Source: an uncultured Roseburia sp.
GTDB lineage: Bacteria > Bacillota > Clostridia > Lachnospirales > Lachnospiraceae
Assembly (NCBI GenBank): GCA_947642555.1
Contig: CANRSX010000004.1
Coordinates: forward strand, 1 to 64,000
Length of the DNA: 64,000 nt
Direction of reading: 5' to 3'
A model generated the notes under the pieces. The model saw nothing but the letters and a program-made list of their open reading frames with translations. It was not told the DNA's origin and ran no database searches. Positions within the stretch are counted from its first letter, which is position 1. The number at the start of each line of letters is the position of its first letter. Made by a program: the position numbers and the translations under genes. Positions 26,678 through 35,780 of this stretch are shown one piece after another.

Positions 26678-26696
26678 GCGTGAAAATTTTTCACGC
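26678..26696. promoter_or_regulatory. 19-bp palindrome in the flotillin/MATE divergent promoter
   Basis: GCGTGAAAATTTTTCACGC is a perfect inverted repeat around a central T. It overlaps the expected -35 area of the minus-strand promoter, whose TATAAT lies near 26655, and it lies just upstream of the plus-strand promoter of the MATE gene. Confidence 0.5.
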
Positions 26697-26709
26697 GGGA
26701 AATTTTTTC

Positions 26710-26738
26710 TTGCCAATCTGTCCCGGACATGGTATTAT
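26710..26738 (+). promoter_or_regulatory. promoter of the MATE gene
   Basis: TTGCCA (26710-26715), a 17-base spacer and TATTAT (26733-26738) form a near-consensus housekeeping promoter. The leader to the start codon at 26820 is about 75 bases. Confidence 0.65.
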
Positions 26739-26819
26739 GGAAAGCACATTGCGCATCATTTCCTGTCTGTTGCGTGTCATTATATTACAGTCGTAATTTA
26801 TTCACAAAGGAGGTATCCC

Positions 26820-28208
26820 ATGCAGGAAAATAAAATGGGCGTCATGCCTGTAAACAGACTTATCATTTCCATGTCACTGCCAATCATGATTTCCATGCTG
26901 GTTCAGGCGCTTTATAATATCATAGACAGTATTTTTGTCGCCATGATCAACGAAGCCGCGCTGACCGCTGTTTCCATGGCCTTTCCGATTCAGAACCTGA
27001 TGATCGCTGTCGGCGTCGGAACCGCTGTCGGCGTCAACGCGCTGCTCGCGCGCTCACTGGGGGAAAAGGATTTTGAAAAGGTAAATAAGATCGCCGAAAA
27101 CGCCGTTTTCCTGGCAATTGTCAGCTACCTGATCTTCCTGATTGTCGGACTGTTCTTCGCGGAGACGTTTTTCCGAAGCCAGACGGATATCGAGGAGATC
27201 GTGGTTTACGGGAAAGAATATCTGACGGTCTGCTGCTGCTTTTCCTTCGGCACGTTTACCCAGCTGATGTTTGAGCGCATGCTCCAGGCGACCGGGCGGA
27301 CGATCTATTCCATGGTCACACAGGGCATCGGCGCGATCGTCAACATTATTCTCGACCCGATCTTAATCTTCGGGCTGCTCGGCCTTCCGGCCATGGGCGT
27401 CACCGGAGCAGCAGCCGCCACTGTCATCGGACAGATTATCGCCGCGATTGTCGGTATCATCTTAAATCAGGCCAAAAATAAGGAGATCCGCATCCAGCTT
27501 AAGGGCTTTCGTCCTGACGGCGCACTGATCGGGCAGATTTACGCCATCGGCGTTCCTTCTATTATAATGCAGGCGATCGGCTCGGTCATGACCTACGGCA
27601 TGAACCGGATCCTGATCTCCTTTACCTCGACGGCAACCGCTGTCTTTGGCGTGTACTTTAAGCTGCAGAGCTTTATCTTCATGCCGGTTTTCGGTATGAA
27701 CAGCGGCGTCATCCCGATCATCGCTTACAATTACGGCGCCAGAAACCGCGAGCGCATTATCGATACCTTAAAGCACTGCGCTGTCTACGCGGTCTGTATC
27801 ATGTTTCTTGGGACCATGCTCTTCCAGTTCCTTCCGGTACAGCTGCTCGGGATGTTTAACGCGTCGGAGGATCTGCTCGCTCTCGGGATCCCGGCGCTTC
27901 GGATCATCAGTCTGTCCTTTATCCCGGCGGGCTTCTGTATTGCCTGCAGCAGCTCGTTCCAGGCGCTCGGAAAAGCGACTTACAGTATGTTCACCTCCAT
28001 CGCGAGACAGCTTGTCGTGCTGCTGCCGGCTGCCTTTGCGCTGGCGCAGCTCGGAAATGTGAGTTATGTGTGGTGGGCGTTTCCCGCGGCTGAGGTGGTG
28101 TCGCTTCTCATGACGCTGTTCTTTATGGCAAAGATTTACCGGACGATTATCTGTAAGATCGGAAAGCAGGAAAACGGGGAGGAATCCCTTTCCCCGGACC
28201 GGTCGTAA
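26820..28208 (+). CDS. MATE-family multidrug/cation antiporter
   Basis: A 462-residue protein with about twelve membrane helices. The start ATG 26820 follows the strong site AAAGGAGGTATCCC; the longer upstream frame has no support. The N-terminal segment (PVNRLIISMSLPIMISMLVQALYNIIDSIFVAMI) and the mirrored second half (GVPSIIMQAIGSVMTYGMNRIL) are typical of MATE exporters of the DinF/NorM-like clostridial group. It would exchange sodium or protons for organic cations or metabolites. It is a single gene divergent from the flotillin. Confidence 0.92.
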   Translation: MQENKMGVMPVNRLIISMSLPIMISMLVQALYNIIDSIFVAMINEAALTAVSMAFPIQNLMIAVGVGTAVGVNALLARSLGEKDFEKVNKIAENAVFLAIVSYLIFLIVGLFFAETFFRSQTDIEEIVVYGKEYLTVCCCFSFGTFTQLMFERMLQATGRTIYSMVTQGIGAIVNIILDPILIFGLLGLPAMGVTGAAAATVIGQIIAAIVGIILNQAKNKEIRIQLKGFRPDGALIGQIYAIGVPSIIMQAIGSVMTYGMNRILISFTSTATAVFGVYFKLQSFIFMPVFGMNSGVIPIIAYNYGARNRERIIDTLKHCAVYAVCIMFLGTMLFQFLPVQLLGMFNASEDLLALGIPALRIISLSFIPAGFCIACSSSFQALGKATYSMFTSIARQLVVLLPAAFALAQLGNVSYVWWAFPAAEVVSLLMTLFFMAKIYRTIICKIGKQENGEESLSPDRS

Positions 28209-28223
28209 GACCCGGTTCTGTCA

Positions 28224-28275
28224 CGGGCGGGAGCAGCCTGCTCTCTGGCTTGTGCCCCGCCCGCCTGCTGTTTTT
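28224..28275. terminator. probable terminator between convergent genes
   Basis: The arms CGGGCGGG (28224-28231) and CCCGCCCG (28256-28263) form a strong outer stem with a smaller inner hairpin. On the plus strand a TTTTT run follows after eight more bases. The distance makes this only moderately convincing. Confidence 0.45.
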
Positions 28276-28297
28276 CTGCACTGTTCGGCAATCCTGC

Positions 28298-29506
28298 TTA
28301 ATGGGGCTTCAAAAGTCCCTCCGCACTGTAGCGGTTTGTCGCATTCCACAGAATCCACTCCTCATACCCTGCGTCGTACACCGCGTCGATCTGCGCGCGG
28401 ATCTCCTCTCCGTCGTAGGAGATATATCCTTCCACCCAGGACGCCGTAAAGCTCTGCAGCCATGGCCGGACAATGGCGCGCTCCTCATCGGGAACCGGCT
28501 CGAGCTCTCTCACCGAACCCTCCAGGGCGTGAAGCACCGTCTCATAGGGATGCGCATCCGGCACGTCCAGTCCGAAGACGCCGTTGTCATAATGGGAGGG
28601 ATACACCATCGGGCTTAAAACGTCGATTGTCGCACCGATCGTCTGATAGTTCTGTCCGACCCGCTCAATGTCCGTCTCGCTCCCGATGATTGTCCCAAAA
28701 ACATCCGCGCCGACCACAACCCCTTTTTCGTGCAGGCGCTCCGTGGCGTAGGTCAGAAAATCGGTGATGGCCTGCTCTTTTGTATATACCGTCATATCCA
28801 CGCCGTAATCCGCGGCGTCCGCATCCTCCCCGATCGGGAAGCGGACATAGTCAAACTGGATCTCGTCAAATCCCAGCTCCGCGGCCTTCTCCGACACATC
28901 GACAATATATTCCCAGGTCTCCTCCCGATACGGATTCACAAACGCATTCCCGTTGGCGTCCGTCACCAGCGTGCCGTCCGGCTTCTTTAACGCCAGCTCC
29001 GGGCGGTATGCCGCAAGGCACGGATCCTTAAAGCAGACCACGCGCGCGATCGTATAAATCCCATGCTCTTTTAATTTCGCCATCAGCGCACCGATATCCG
29101 GGATATAGCGGATTCCCGCGCCCATCTCCTCCACGGCGGGCAGCTCCATTTTAAAGGTGATATTCCCGTCGTCATTTTTTACATCGATGACCATGGCGTT
29201 CAGTTCGGTCTGATCCGCCAGCGCAATCAGTCCGTCCATCGCCTCATTGCCGGCCATCGGGCCCGTCACATAAATTCCCCGCACCTTTGTGTGCTCATCC
29301 CGCCATTCTGCCGGCAGGTTGTCCGGGCGGGCCGCCTTTGCCATCGTCTCCGTCACTGCTTCCGTTCCCTCTGTGATCCCCTGGTGTTCCGTGGCCGTCA
29401 CGTCACCCGACTCCGTCTTCTTTTCTTTTCCGCAGGCGGATGCGGCCCCACAGAGCAGACATGTGACTATAAACGTCGCACACAGTCTTTTCCTCCACTT
29501 TTTCAT
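28298..29506 (-). CDS. lipoprotein with putative glycosidase (DUF4015-type) domain
   Basis: A 402-residue lipoprotein with start ATG 29506, preceded by AGAGGGAAG. The signal sequence ends in the lipobox LLCGAASAC, and a Thr/Glu-rich linker follows. From about residue 80 the protein matches the DUF4015 putative glycoside hydrolase barrel: VRGIYVTGPMAG, NAMVIDVKNDDGNI, RVVCFKDP, GFDEIQFDYVRFPIGE, VVGADVFG and SPMVYPSHY. The barrel resembles GH13/GH-A type TIM barrels, with acidic residues at strand ends as likely catalysts. It acts outside the cell, perhaps on a cell-wall or exopolysaccharide substrate. The substrate is unknown. Confidence 0.82.
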   Translation of the reverse strand: MKKWRKRLCATFIVTCLLCGAASACGKEKKTESGDVTATEHQGITEGTEAVTETMAKAARPDNLPAEWRDEHTKVRGIYVTGPMAGNEAMDGLIALADQTELNAMVIDVKNDDGNITFKMELPAVEEMGAGIRYIPDIGALMAKLKEHGIYTIARVVCFKDPCLAAYRPELALKKPDGTLVTDANGNAFVNPYREETWEYIVDVSEKAAELGFDEIQFDYVRFPIGEDADAADYGVDMTVYTKEQAITDFLTYATERLHEKGVVVGADVFGTIIGSETDIERVGQNYQTIGATIDVLSPMVYPSHYDNGVFGLDVPDAHPYETVLHALEGSVRELEPVPDEERAIVRPWLQSFTASWVEGYISYDGEEIRAQIDAVYDAGYEEWILWNATNRYSAEGLLKPH

Positions 29507-29641
29507 CTTCCCTCTGTCATCCTTCCGATTTTTTTCGCTTACAGCCGCATTATACCCCAGTCCGCCGGAAACGGCAAGCGGCACCGGCCGTTAATTCTGG
29601 ATATGCATAGAAAGAAAAACGATGGCTGATATAATAGAGAA

Positions 29642-29667
29642 GGCGCCTCCCTCTCCGGGAAGCGCCT
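29642..29667 (-). terminator. hairpin after the DUF4854-like lipoprotein gene
   Basis: GGCGC-CTCCC and GGGAA-GCGCC arms with a 5-base loop form a stable stem after the lipoprotein stop. It has only a weak T-rich tail on the minus strand. Confidence 0.5.
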
Positions 29668-29697
29668 CCTGTCTTCGTTTTTCTGACTCTGTGTACC

Positions 29698-30285
29698 TTA
29701 CTCTGTATAGTCTCTGGAATAAAGCTCCGTGCCATCCGGATTCGCTGCAACCAGACGAATGGTAACCGTCTCCTCGCTCGTCTCCGCCTTGACCTGCCCG
29801 CAAAGCTCAGAGAATGTGGAATCATAGCTGGCAAACATGGAATCATAGGTCTCGCCAAGCGTCGCCACGCTCTCCTCGTCGGTCGGGAACGCCTCATCAA
29901 GCGTATAGCAGAACACCAGTACATTGCCGTCAACCACGGAAAGCTCCAGCGTACAGCCCATATCCTCGGCGTTGACAGACTCCTCGATCGCGCGGAACTC
30001 CGCGTCGTTTGCCGCATACCAGTCAGCCATGGACGGCTTGTCGTTTGCCGGCGCCTCTGCTTCTGCCTCGGTGTCAGCCGCGGTGGTATCTGCCGGTGCG
30101 GTATCATCCGCATCGTCGGCGTTGTCCGCGTCCGCGTCACTGTCCGCCTTCGCGTCATCCGCATTGTCCTGCTTCTGATCCACTGCCGGTGTGTTCGTCG
30201 GCTCGTCCGCCTTTTTCCCACAGCCCGCAAAGCCTGCCACTGCAAGAGCCGCCACCATCATCAGCATCATAATCCTTCTCTTCAT
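29698..30285 (-). CDS. lipoprotein, DUF4854-like
   Basis: A 195-residue lipoprotein with start ATG 30285, preceded by TGGAGGATCAG. The signal sequence MKRRIMMLMMVAALAVAGFAGC ends in a lipobox. An acidic low-complexity linker rich in Asp, Ala and Thr spans residues 23-85. A folded domain of about 100 residues follows (WYAANDAEFRAIEESVN, then alternating strands LELSVVDGNVLVFCYTL), which resembles DUF4854. It is exposed on the cell surface and its function is unknown. It has its own near-consensus promoter and a hairpin behind, so it is a single-gene unit. Confidence 0.75.
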   Translation of the reverse strand: MKRRIMMLMMVAALAVAGFAGCGKKADEPTNTPAVDQKQDNADDAKADSDADADNADDADDTAPADTTAADTEAEAEAPANDKPSMADWYAANDAEFRAIEESVNAEDMGCTLELSVVDGNVLVFCYTLDEAFPTDEESVATLGETYDSMFASYDSTFSELCGQVKAETSEETVTIRLVAANPDGTELYSRDYTE

Positions 30286-30327
30286 CACTGATCCTCCATA
30301 TTTTTCAATTTTATTCATACCGAACAC

Positions 30328-30356
30328 ATTATATAACTTTTCTTTTGGCTCCGCAA
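30328..30356 (-). promoter_or_regulatory. promoter of the DUF4854-like lipoprotein gene
   Basis: On the minus strand TTGCGG (30351-30356), a 17-base spacer and TATAAT (30328-30333) form a strong promoter with a short leader. Confidence 0.7.
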
Positions 30357-30429
30357 TTACAGATATCACAAAAATCGCCGGTTTTTTTAGAAAAATCATG
30401 TAAAATCAGACGAAACGCCGGGGGCTGTT

Positions 30430-31230
30430 TCACATAAGAAGCTTCTCGTAGCAGAAATTCCGCAGGGATGTTTTTAACAGAATCCAGGCGAGTACAGCAA
30501 GCACGGCTCCGGCCGCCGCAAACATCCATACGTTAAGCAGCATGATCCCGCTAAACTGTCCTGCCACAAGAAGCACCAGCGGCAGCACCAGAAACGCCGC
30601 CTTCTGCTGCGCTTCCATCATGCTCTGCGCCTTCGCCGACCCGCGCACAATCAGTATAATCGCAATCATCGACACCGCGGGCGACACCAGCAGCATGACT
30701 GCCGCCCAGCCGGCGTCCGGCATCAGAAGGAGTCCGTTTAAGAAAAAGCTTTCCGTCTCTAACACCAGCAGCATGGCCGCAAATGAAACCCACGATACCA
30801 GCATACTGAACAGAAATGCTCCCAGCACCTTGGCGTAAAAGATCTGCTTTACCGTCAGCGGGCAGTAAAGCAGCGTCTCTAACGTGCGCTGCTCCTTCTC
30901 CCCCACAAAGGAGGCCGCCGCCATCACGGACGCCGCCATGATCGGTATGATCAGAAAAAATACCGGAAGGATGTGCAGAAACAGCAGCCTGGTGAAAACC
31001 TGCCTGATGTCTCCGCTCTGATCCCCGGCCGGCAGAAGCTGTAAGATCCGCTTTAATTCCCCGGCATCCTCCGGCGCAAAATTTACGGTCAGCATAAAAA
31101 TCGTCGGCACGACAAGGGCCAGCACAAGGGGAACCACCAGGATCGTCATAAACAGCTGTTTATTGACCGTGATTCCCCGAATATCCTTTTTCATAATCGC
31201 CTTCATCGCGCTCCTTTTCGTTTCGTTCAT
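30430..31230 (-). CDS. ABC-2 type permease
   Basis: A 266-residue protein with six predicted membrane helices. The N-terminus (MKAIMKKDIRGITVNKQLFMTILVVPLVLALVVPTIFML) and the SFVGEKEQRTLETLLYCPLTVKQIFYAKVLGAF segment are typical of ABC-2 export permeases of the NatB/CcmB-like group. It is the last gene of an XRE regulator, ATPase and permease operon and overlaps the ATPase stop by 4 bases. It probably exports ions, a peptide or a toxic compound. No cargo gene is seen. Confidence 0.88.
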   Translation of the reverse strand: MNETKRSAMKAIMKKDIRGITVNKQLFMTILVVPLVLALVVPTIFMLTVNFAPEDAGELKRILQLLPAGDQSGDIRQVFTRLLFLHILPVFFLIIPIMAASVMAAASFVGEKEQRTLETLLYCPLTVKQIFYAKVLGAFLFSMLVSWVSFAAMLLVLETESFFLNGLLLMPDAGWAAVMLLVSPAVSMIAIILIVRGSAKAQSMMEAQQKAAFLVLPLVLLVAGQFSGIMLLNVWMFAAAGAVLAVLAWILLKTSLRNFCYEKLLM

Positions 31231-32159
31231 CTGCTCCCACCCCTTTCCTTCTCCTGCCGTTTCTGCGATGTCAGCGCAAAATAAATATCCTCTAAGGAAG
31301 GCAGCTGCGATGTCACCTGATAAATCCTTCCCCCCGCTGTCACGATCGAGCGCACAATCTCCGGAATCTCCTCCTTTGACGCCGGCGAAAACTCAAAGCA
31401 GCCGTCTTTTGTTTTTCGTGAAGACAGCCCCGCCGGAACCGCATCCGCGCGGATGCGCAGCGTGATCCCGGGCGAGACCCGACGGCGCAGCTCCTCTAAC
31501 GTCCCTTCGATCAGCAGCTTTCCTTCCTCGATCAGCCCGTAGCGGGTGCAGATCTCCTGCGCATACCGAAGCTGGTGCGTGCACAAAAATACCGTGATCC
31601 CCTCTTCCCTTGCCAGCGAACCGATCATCCGGTTTACGTTCTGTACGCTCTCCGGGTCCAGCCCCGAGGTCGGCTCATCCAGAAACAGGATCCTCGGCCG
31701 GTGCATCAGCGCCCTGGCAAGCGACAGCCTCTGCCGCATACCGGTTGAATATGCCAAAAGCTTTTTATCCCCGGCATCCGCAAGCCCCGACTCCCCGAGC
31801 AGCTCCTTTGCGCGCGACGCGCTCTCCGCATCGCTCATCCCAAACAGTTTTCCGTAAAAAACAAGGTTCTCTCTCCCGGTCAGATAATCGTACATCTGCG
31901 CATGCTCCGTCATCACGCCGGAAACCGCGTGCACCCGTTCCGGGCGCTTCGCCGGATCGATCCCCAGAACCTCACAGCTCCCGTCAGACGGGGCAAGCAT
32001 CCCGTTTAGTATTTTTACAGTTGTAGTCTTTCCCGCGCCGTTCGGACCGAGAAATCCGAATACCTCGCCCTCCGTGAGCGTCAGACTCATCCGCTCCACG
32101 GCACGCTTCCCGTCCGGATATTGTTTTGTCATCTCATTCATGATAACCGCATCATTCAT
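31227..32159 (-). CDS. ABC transporter ATPase
   Basis: A 310-residue ATPase with start ATG 32159, overlapping the stop of the regulator gene by 8 bases and preceded by GAGGGAAAA. It has Walker A GPNGAGKTTT, signature YSTGMRQRLSLARAL, Walker B RILFLDEPTSGLD and switch His in VFLCTHQL. The C-terminal 90 residues form the extension typical of ABC-2 export ATPases (NatA/CcmA/YhaQ type). It pairs with the permease encoded immediately downstream. Confidence 0.93.
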   Translation of the reverse strand: MNDAVIMNEMTKQYPDGKRAVERMSLTLTEGEVFGFLGPNGAGKTTTVKILNGMLAPSDGSCEVLGIDPAKRPERVHAVSGVMTEHAQMYDYLTGRENLVFYGKLFGMSDAESASRAKELLGESGLADAGDKKLLAYSTGMRQRLSLARALMHRPRILFLDEPTSGLDPESVQNVNRMIGSLAREEGITVFLCTHQLRYAQEICTRYGLIEEGKLLIEGTLEELRRRVSPGITLRIRADAVPAGLSSRKTKDGCFEFSPASKEEIPEIVRSIVTAGGRIYQVTSQLPSLEDIYFALTSQKRQEKERGGSR

Positions 32160-33285
32160 CACGTTTTCCCTCATCTCTTTCATTCTGCCTTAACCGCCGC
32201 AGGATATCCAGAAAACGCGGATCTTTTTTCAGCACGTCAAATACCGGCTGATCCGCGACCTCCTCCGTCATGCTTTTCTTTACCATCCTCTCATCCCTCG
32301 GCAGCGCCGCGCCCAAAGGCAGCGTCTCCTCCAGCCATTCGTCCAGCAGATCAAAAAACCCGTCCCCGTGCAGCCCCAGCGTCCAGATCTCCCCGGTGGC
32401 AAGCGCGGTATAGCGTTCCAGATACTCCAGTGCCTGCTCTTCTTTTCCACAGGCAGCGTACAGACGCGCCGCAAACAGGTCATACGGCAGCACCGCTCCC
32501 GGATGCAGCGTTTCCAGTTCAAACGCCCCGATCAGCTGATCCGCGCGGGCGATGATGCAATCAGCTGTATCCGGATCTTCCCCGCACAGCCCCAGATATA
32601 AGCTCAGATCATTCATCAGTCTGATCAGATCCTGATACAGAGAGCTCTGCGCGATCTTCTTCGCCTGACGCTGCTCCCCGAGCATCTGATGCGCCGTCAC
32701 AAGCAGGCTCTCCAGGGAGGTCTGCAATAGCCCCGCGTCGCCCGCCAGCTCAATTGCTTCTTCCGGGCGCCCCAGCTGCAGCAGACAGAGCGCCTCCATG
32801 CTCTGCGCCTGCTTTGCCATGGCGGCATCGCCGCAGTTTTTCTTTACCCGGATAAATAAATCCATCGCCTCCTCCAGCACTGCTTTTGTCTCCTCATGCG
32901 CCACGGCAGGCATACTGTGATTCACCAGAAGGCTGCCCAGCTGCAGCAGAAGCGGATAACAGGTGTAATACCGGTGCGCAAGCTTCGTGCACCGCTCCCG
33001 CGCCGATGGAAACGGCTCCTTCACAAATGCCTCCGCGAGCTCACGGTAAAGATCCCGTATCTCCTCTTTTGACAGCTGCGGCTGATAGCCTATTAGCTCG
33101 TCGATGCTGATGTCAAAAAACGCCGCCAGCTGCGGCAGGATTGTAAGATCCGGATAGCACTGCGCCTTCTCCCACTTTGAGACCGACGCCTTGGAAACCC
33201 CGATATGCGCCGCCAGCTCCTCCTGCGTGATCCCCATCTCCCGCCGCTTCGCAAGAATCATCCCTGCAATGTTCAGTTCTCTCAT
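32152..33285 (-). CDS. XRE-type regulator with C-terminal helical-repeat domain
   Basis: A 377-residue protein. Residues 8-62 are a Cro/XRE helix-turn-helix (MGITQEELAAHIGVSKASVSKWEKAQCYPDLTIL). The rest is almost wholly alpha-helical with TPR-like pairs (CLLQLGRPEEAIELAGDAG, YAACGKEEQALEYLERYTALATG), suggesting a peptide- or protein-sensing domain. It heads the ABC exporter operon. Two near-identical 20-bp sites overlap and follow its promoter, which suggests autoregulation. It is comparable in layout to Rgg-like or transporter-linked clostridial regulators, but a peptide ligand is not shown. Confidence 0.85.
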   Translation of the reverse strand: MRELNIAGMILAKRREMGITQEELAAHIGVSKASVSKWEKAQCYPDLTILPQLAAFFDISIDELIGYQPQLSKEEIRDLYRELAEAFVKEPFPSARERCTKLAHRYYTCYPLLLQLGSLLVNHSMPAVAHEETKAVLEEAMDLFIRVKKNCGDAAMAKQAQSMEALCLLQLGRPEEAIELAGDAGLLQTSLESLLVTAHQMLGEQRQAKKIAQSSLYQDLIRLMNDLSLYLGLCGEDPDTADCIIARADQLIGAFELETLHPGAVLPYDLFAARLYAACGKEEQALEYLERYTALATGEIWTLGLHGDGFFDLLDEWLEETLPLGAALPRDERMVKKSMTEEVADQPVFDVLKKDPRFLDILRRLRQNERDEGKRDE

Positions 33286-33308
33286 ATGGTCTCCTTCCTG
33301 ACCTCTTT

Positions 33309-33386
33309 ATTATATCAGTTGACAAAATCAACCTGCAAGAAACTTATCATTAACTTTATATGGCAAAAAATCAACCTGCAGGAAAC
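33309..33386 (-). promoter_or_regulatory. promoter with two operator-like 20-bp repeats
   Basis: The minus-strand promoter is TTGCAG (33333-33338), an 18-base spacer and TATAAT (33309-33314). A 20-bp sequence occurs twice as a direct repeat, 33324-33343 (over the -35 and spacer) and 33367-33386, with 19 of 20 bases identical and 43 bases between starts. Copy 1 is part of an inverted repeat GTTGA-CAAAA-TCAAC. Confidence 0.7.
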
Positions 33387-33429
33387 AGGAGACTCCCGCA
33401 GCCCGCGAAACAGCCTGTCAGCGCAAAAA

Positions 33430-33458
33430 AACTCTGGATATTCTGCATATCCAGAGTT
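33430..33458 (-). terminator. terminator of gdhA
   Basis: A perfect 12-bp stem (AACTCTGGATAT / ATATCCAGAGTT) with a 5-base loop is followed on the minus strand by TTTTTT. Confidence 0.9.
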
Positions 33459-33484
33459 TTCTGCTTATTCCGTATTCTGTTCTG

Positions 33485-34834
<1,350 letters not shown>

Positions 34835-34855
34835 CTATGAATAGTATAGTCGCCC

Positions 34856-34871
34856 GCGCACATCTGTGCGC
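34856..34871. promoter_or_regulatory. palindrome upstream of gdhA
   Basis: GCGCACATCTGTGCGC is an inverted repeat of two 7-base arms 37-52 bases before the gdhA start. A minus-strand TATACT (34843-34848) lies between it and the gene. It may be an operator, but no good -35 is seen. Confidence 0.35.
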
Positions 34872-34992
34872 CGTCGGCAAACCTATTTTAGTACAAAATA
34901 TTCCGGCGCGCAATCTTTTTTTCTTTATTTCATTAAATTGTTAAAGCATATGCTGCACAGAGTGGCGCAGGCTGAACTTTTCAGAGCGCCTC

Positions 34993-35256
34993 CTAGATGA
35001 GCCTGTAGATGATAATCGCGATCAGCACACCGACGATACTGGCAATCGAAATCTTTATCGTCAGACCGAACGTAATCACCAGAATCCCGAGATCGAGCAC
35101 AATCGGGCTGGCAAAGCCAAAGCTCTGGCCGTAATTTAACCAGCTAAGCCCCGGAATCCCGGCCGTTAAGTTTCCGATAAAGCCGCCCAGCATAATCCCC
35201 GCCAAAAGCAGCAGAAACAGCGCCCAGTTATTCTTTCCTGCAAACCCTTTGCTCAT
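34993..35256 (-). CDS. DUF4321 small membrane protein
   Basis: An 87-residue protein with two hydrophobic helices (about residues 11-30 and 50-85). It matches the DUF4321 family, with GIMLGGFIGNLTAG and SPIVLDLGILVITFGLTIKI. The family is common in Clostridia and has no known function. It starts 3 bases after the fabT stop, so it is probably the last gene of the fatty acid operon and may have a role at the membrane linked to lipid supply. Confidence 0.85.
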   Translation of the reverse strand: MSKGFAGKNNWALFLLLLAGIMLGGFIGNLTAGIPGLSWLNYGQSFGFASPIVLDLGILVITFGLTIKISIASIVGVLIAIIIYRLI

Positions 35257-35259
35257 CGT

Positions 35260-35709
35260 CTAACCCTCCACTCCGTATGCGGCCTGAAAATAGTCCACAA
35301 GCTTTGCCATGCTGTAGATCAGCACCGGCAGCTCCTGCTCCGTCAGCTCTCCCTTGGCCTTTGCAATCATATCCCGGTGAAACTCCTCATGATGTGCAAA
35401 TGCCTTCCTGCCCTTCCCTGTCAGATAGATCCCGACCACACGCTTATCCTGCGTGCTTCTCTCGCGGATCACATAGCCTTTTTCTGTCAGGGCGTCGATC
35501 GCCTTTGTGAGCGTGCCTGTCGTCACCCGCATCAGCTTTGCAACTGTGCTCATGTTTTTGGGCTCCCCGGTTCCGATCGCCTCGATGATATGAAAATCAT
35601 TGCAGCTGATGTCCTTAAATTCCTTTGTCACCAGGCACTGCGCCTCTATCTCCGTAATGTTCTTAAAAAGCTTTACCAGTAATTCATTCAGTGTCTCGTC
35701 TGTGCTCAT
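35260..35709 (-). CDS. fabT: MarR-family regulator of fatty acid synthesis
   Basis: A 149-residue MarR winged-helix protein; ATG 35709 is chosen over a longer frame reaching into fabH. It has DNA-binding helices (MSTVAKLMRVTTGTLTKAIDALTEKGYVIRERSTQDKRVVGIYLTGKG) and dimerisation helices at both ends. Its position in a fab operon and the FabT-type sites at the operon promoter identify it as FabT, which represses fab genes when bound to long-chain acyl-ACP. Here it is at the distal end of the operon rather than at the start, so its own level should follow the transcription it represses. Confidence 0.88.
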   Translation of the reverse strand: MSTDETLNELLVKLFKNITEIEAQCLVTKEFKDISCNDFHIIEAIGTGEPKNMSTVAKLMRVTTGTLTKAIDALTEKGYVIRERSTQDKRVVGIYLTGKGRKAFAHHEEFHRDMIAKAKGELTEQELPVLIYSMAKLVDYFQAAYGVEG

Positions 35710-35780
35710 CCAATCACTCCCGTTTGCGGCTCCCCGCCGCGCAGTCTTTTCCTCGCCCTCTCTGGATATTTCCCGGCATC

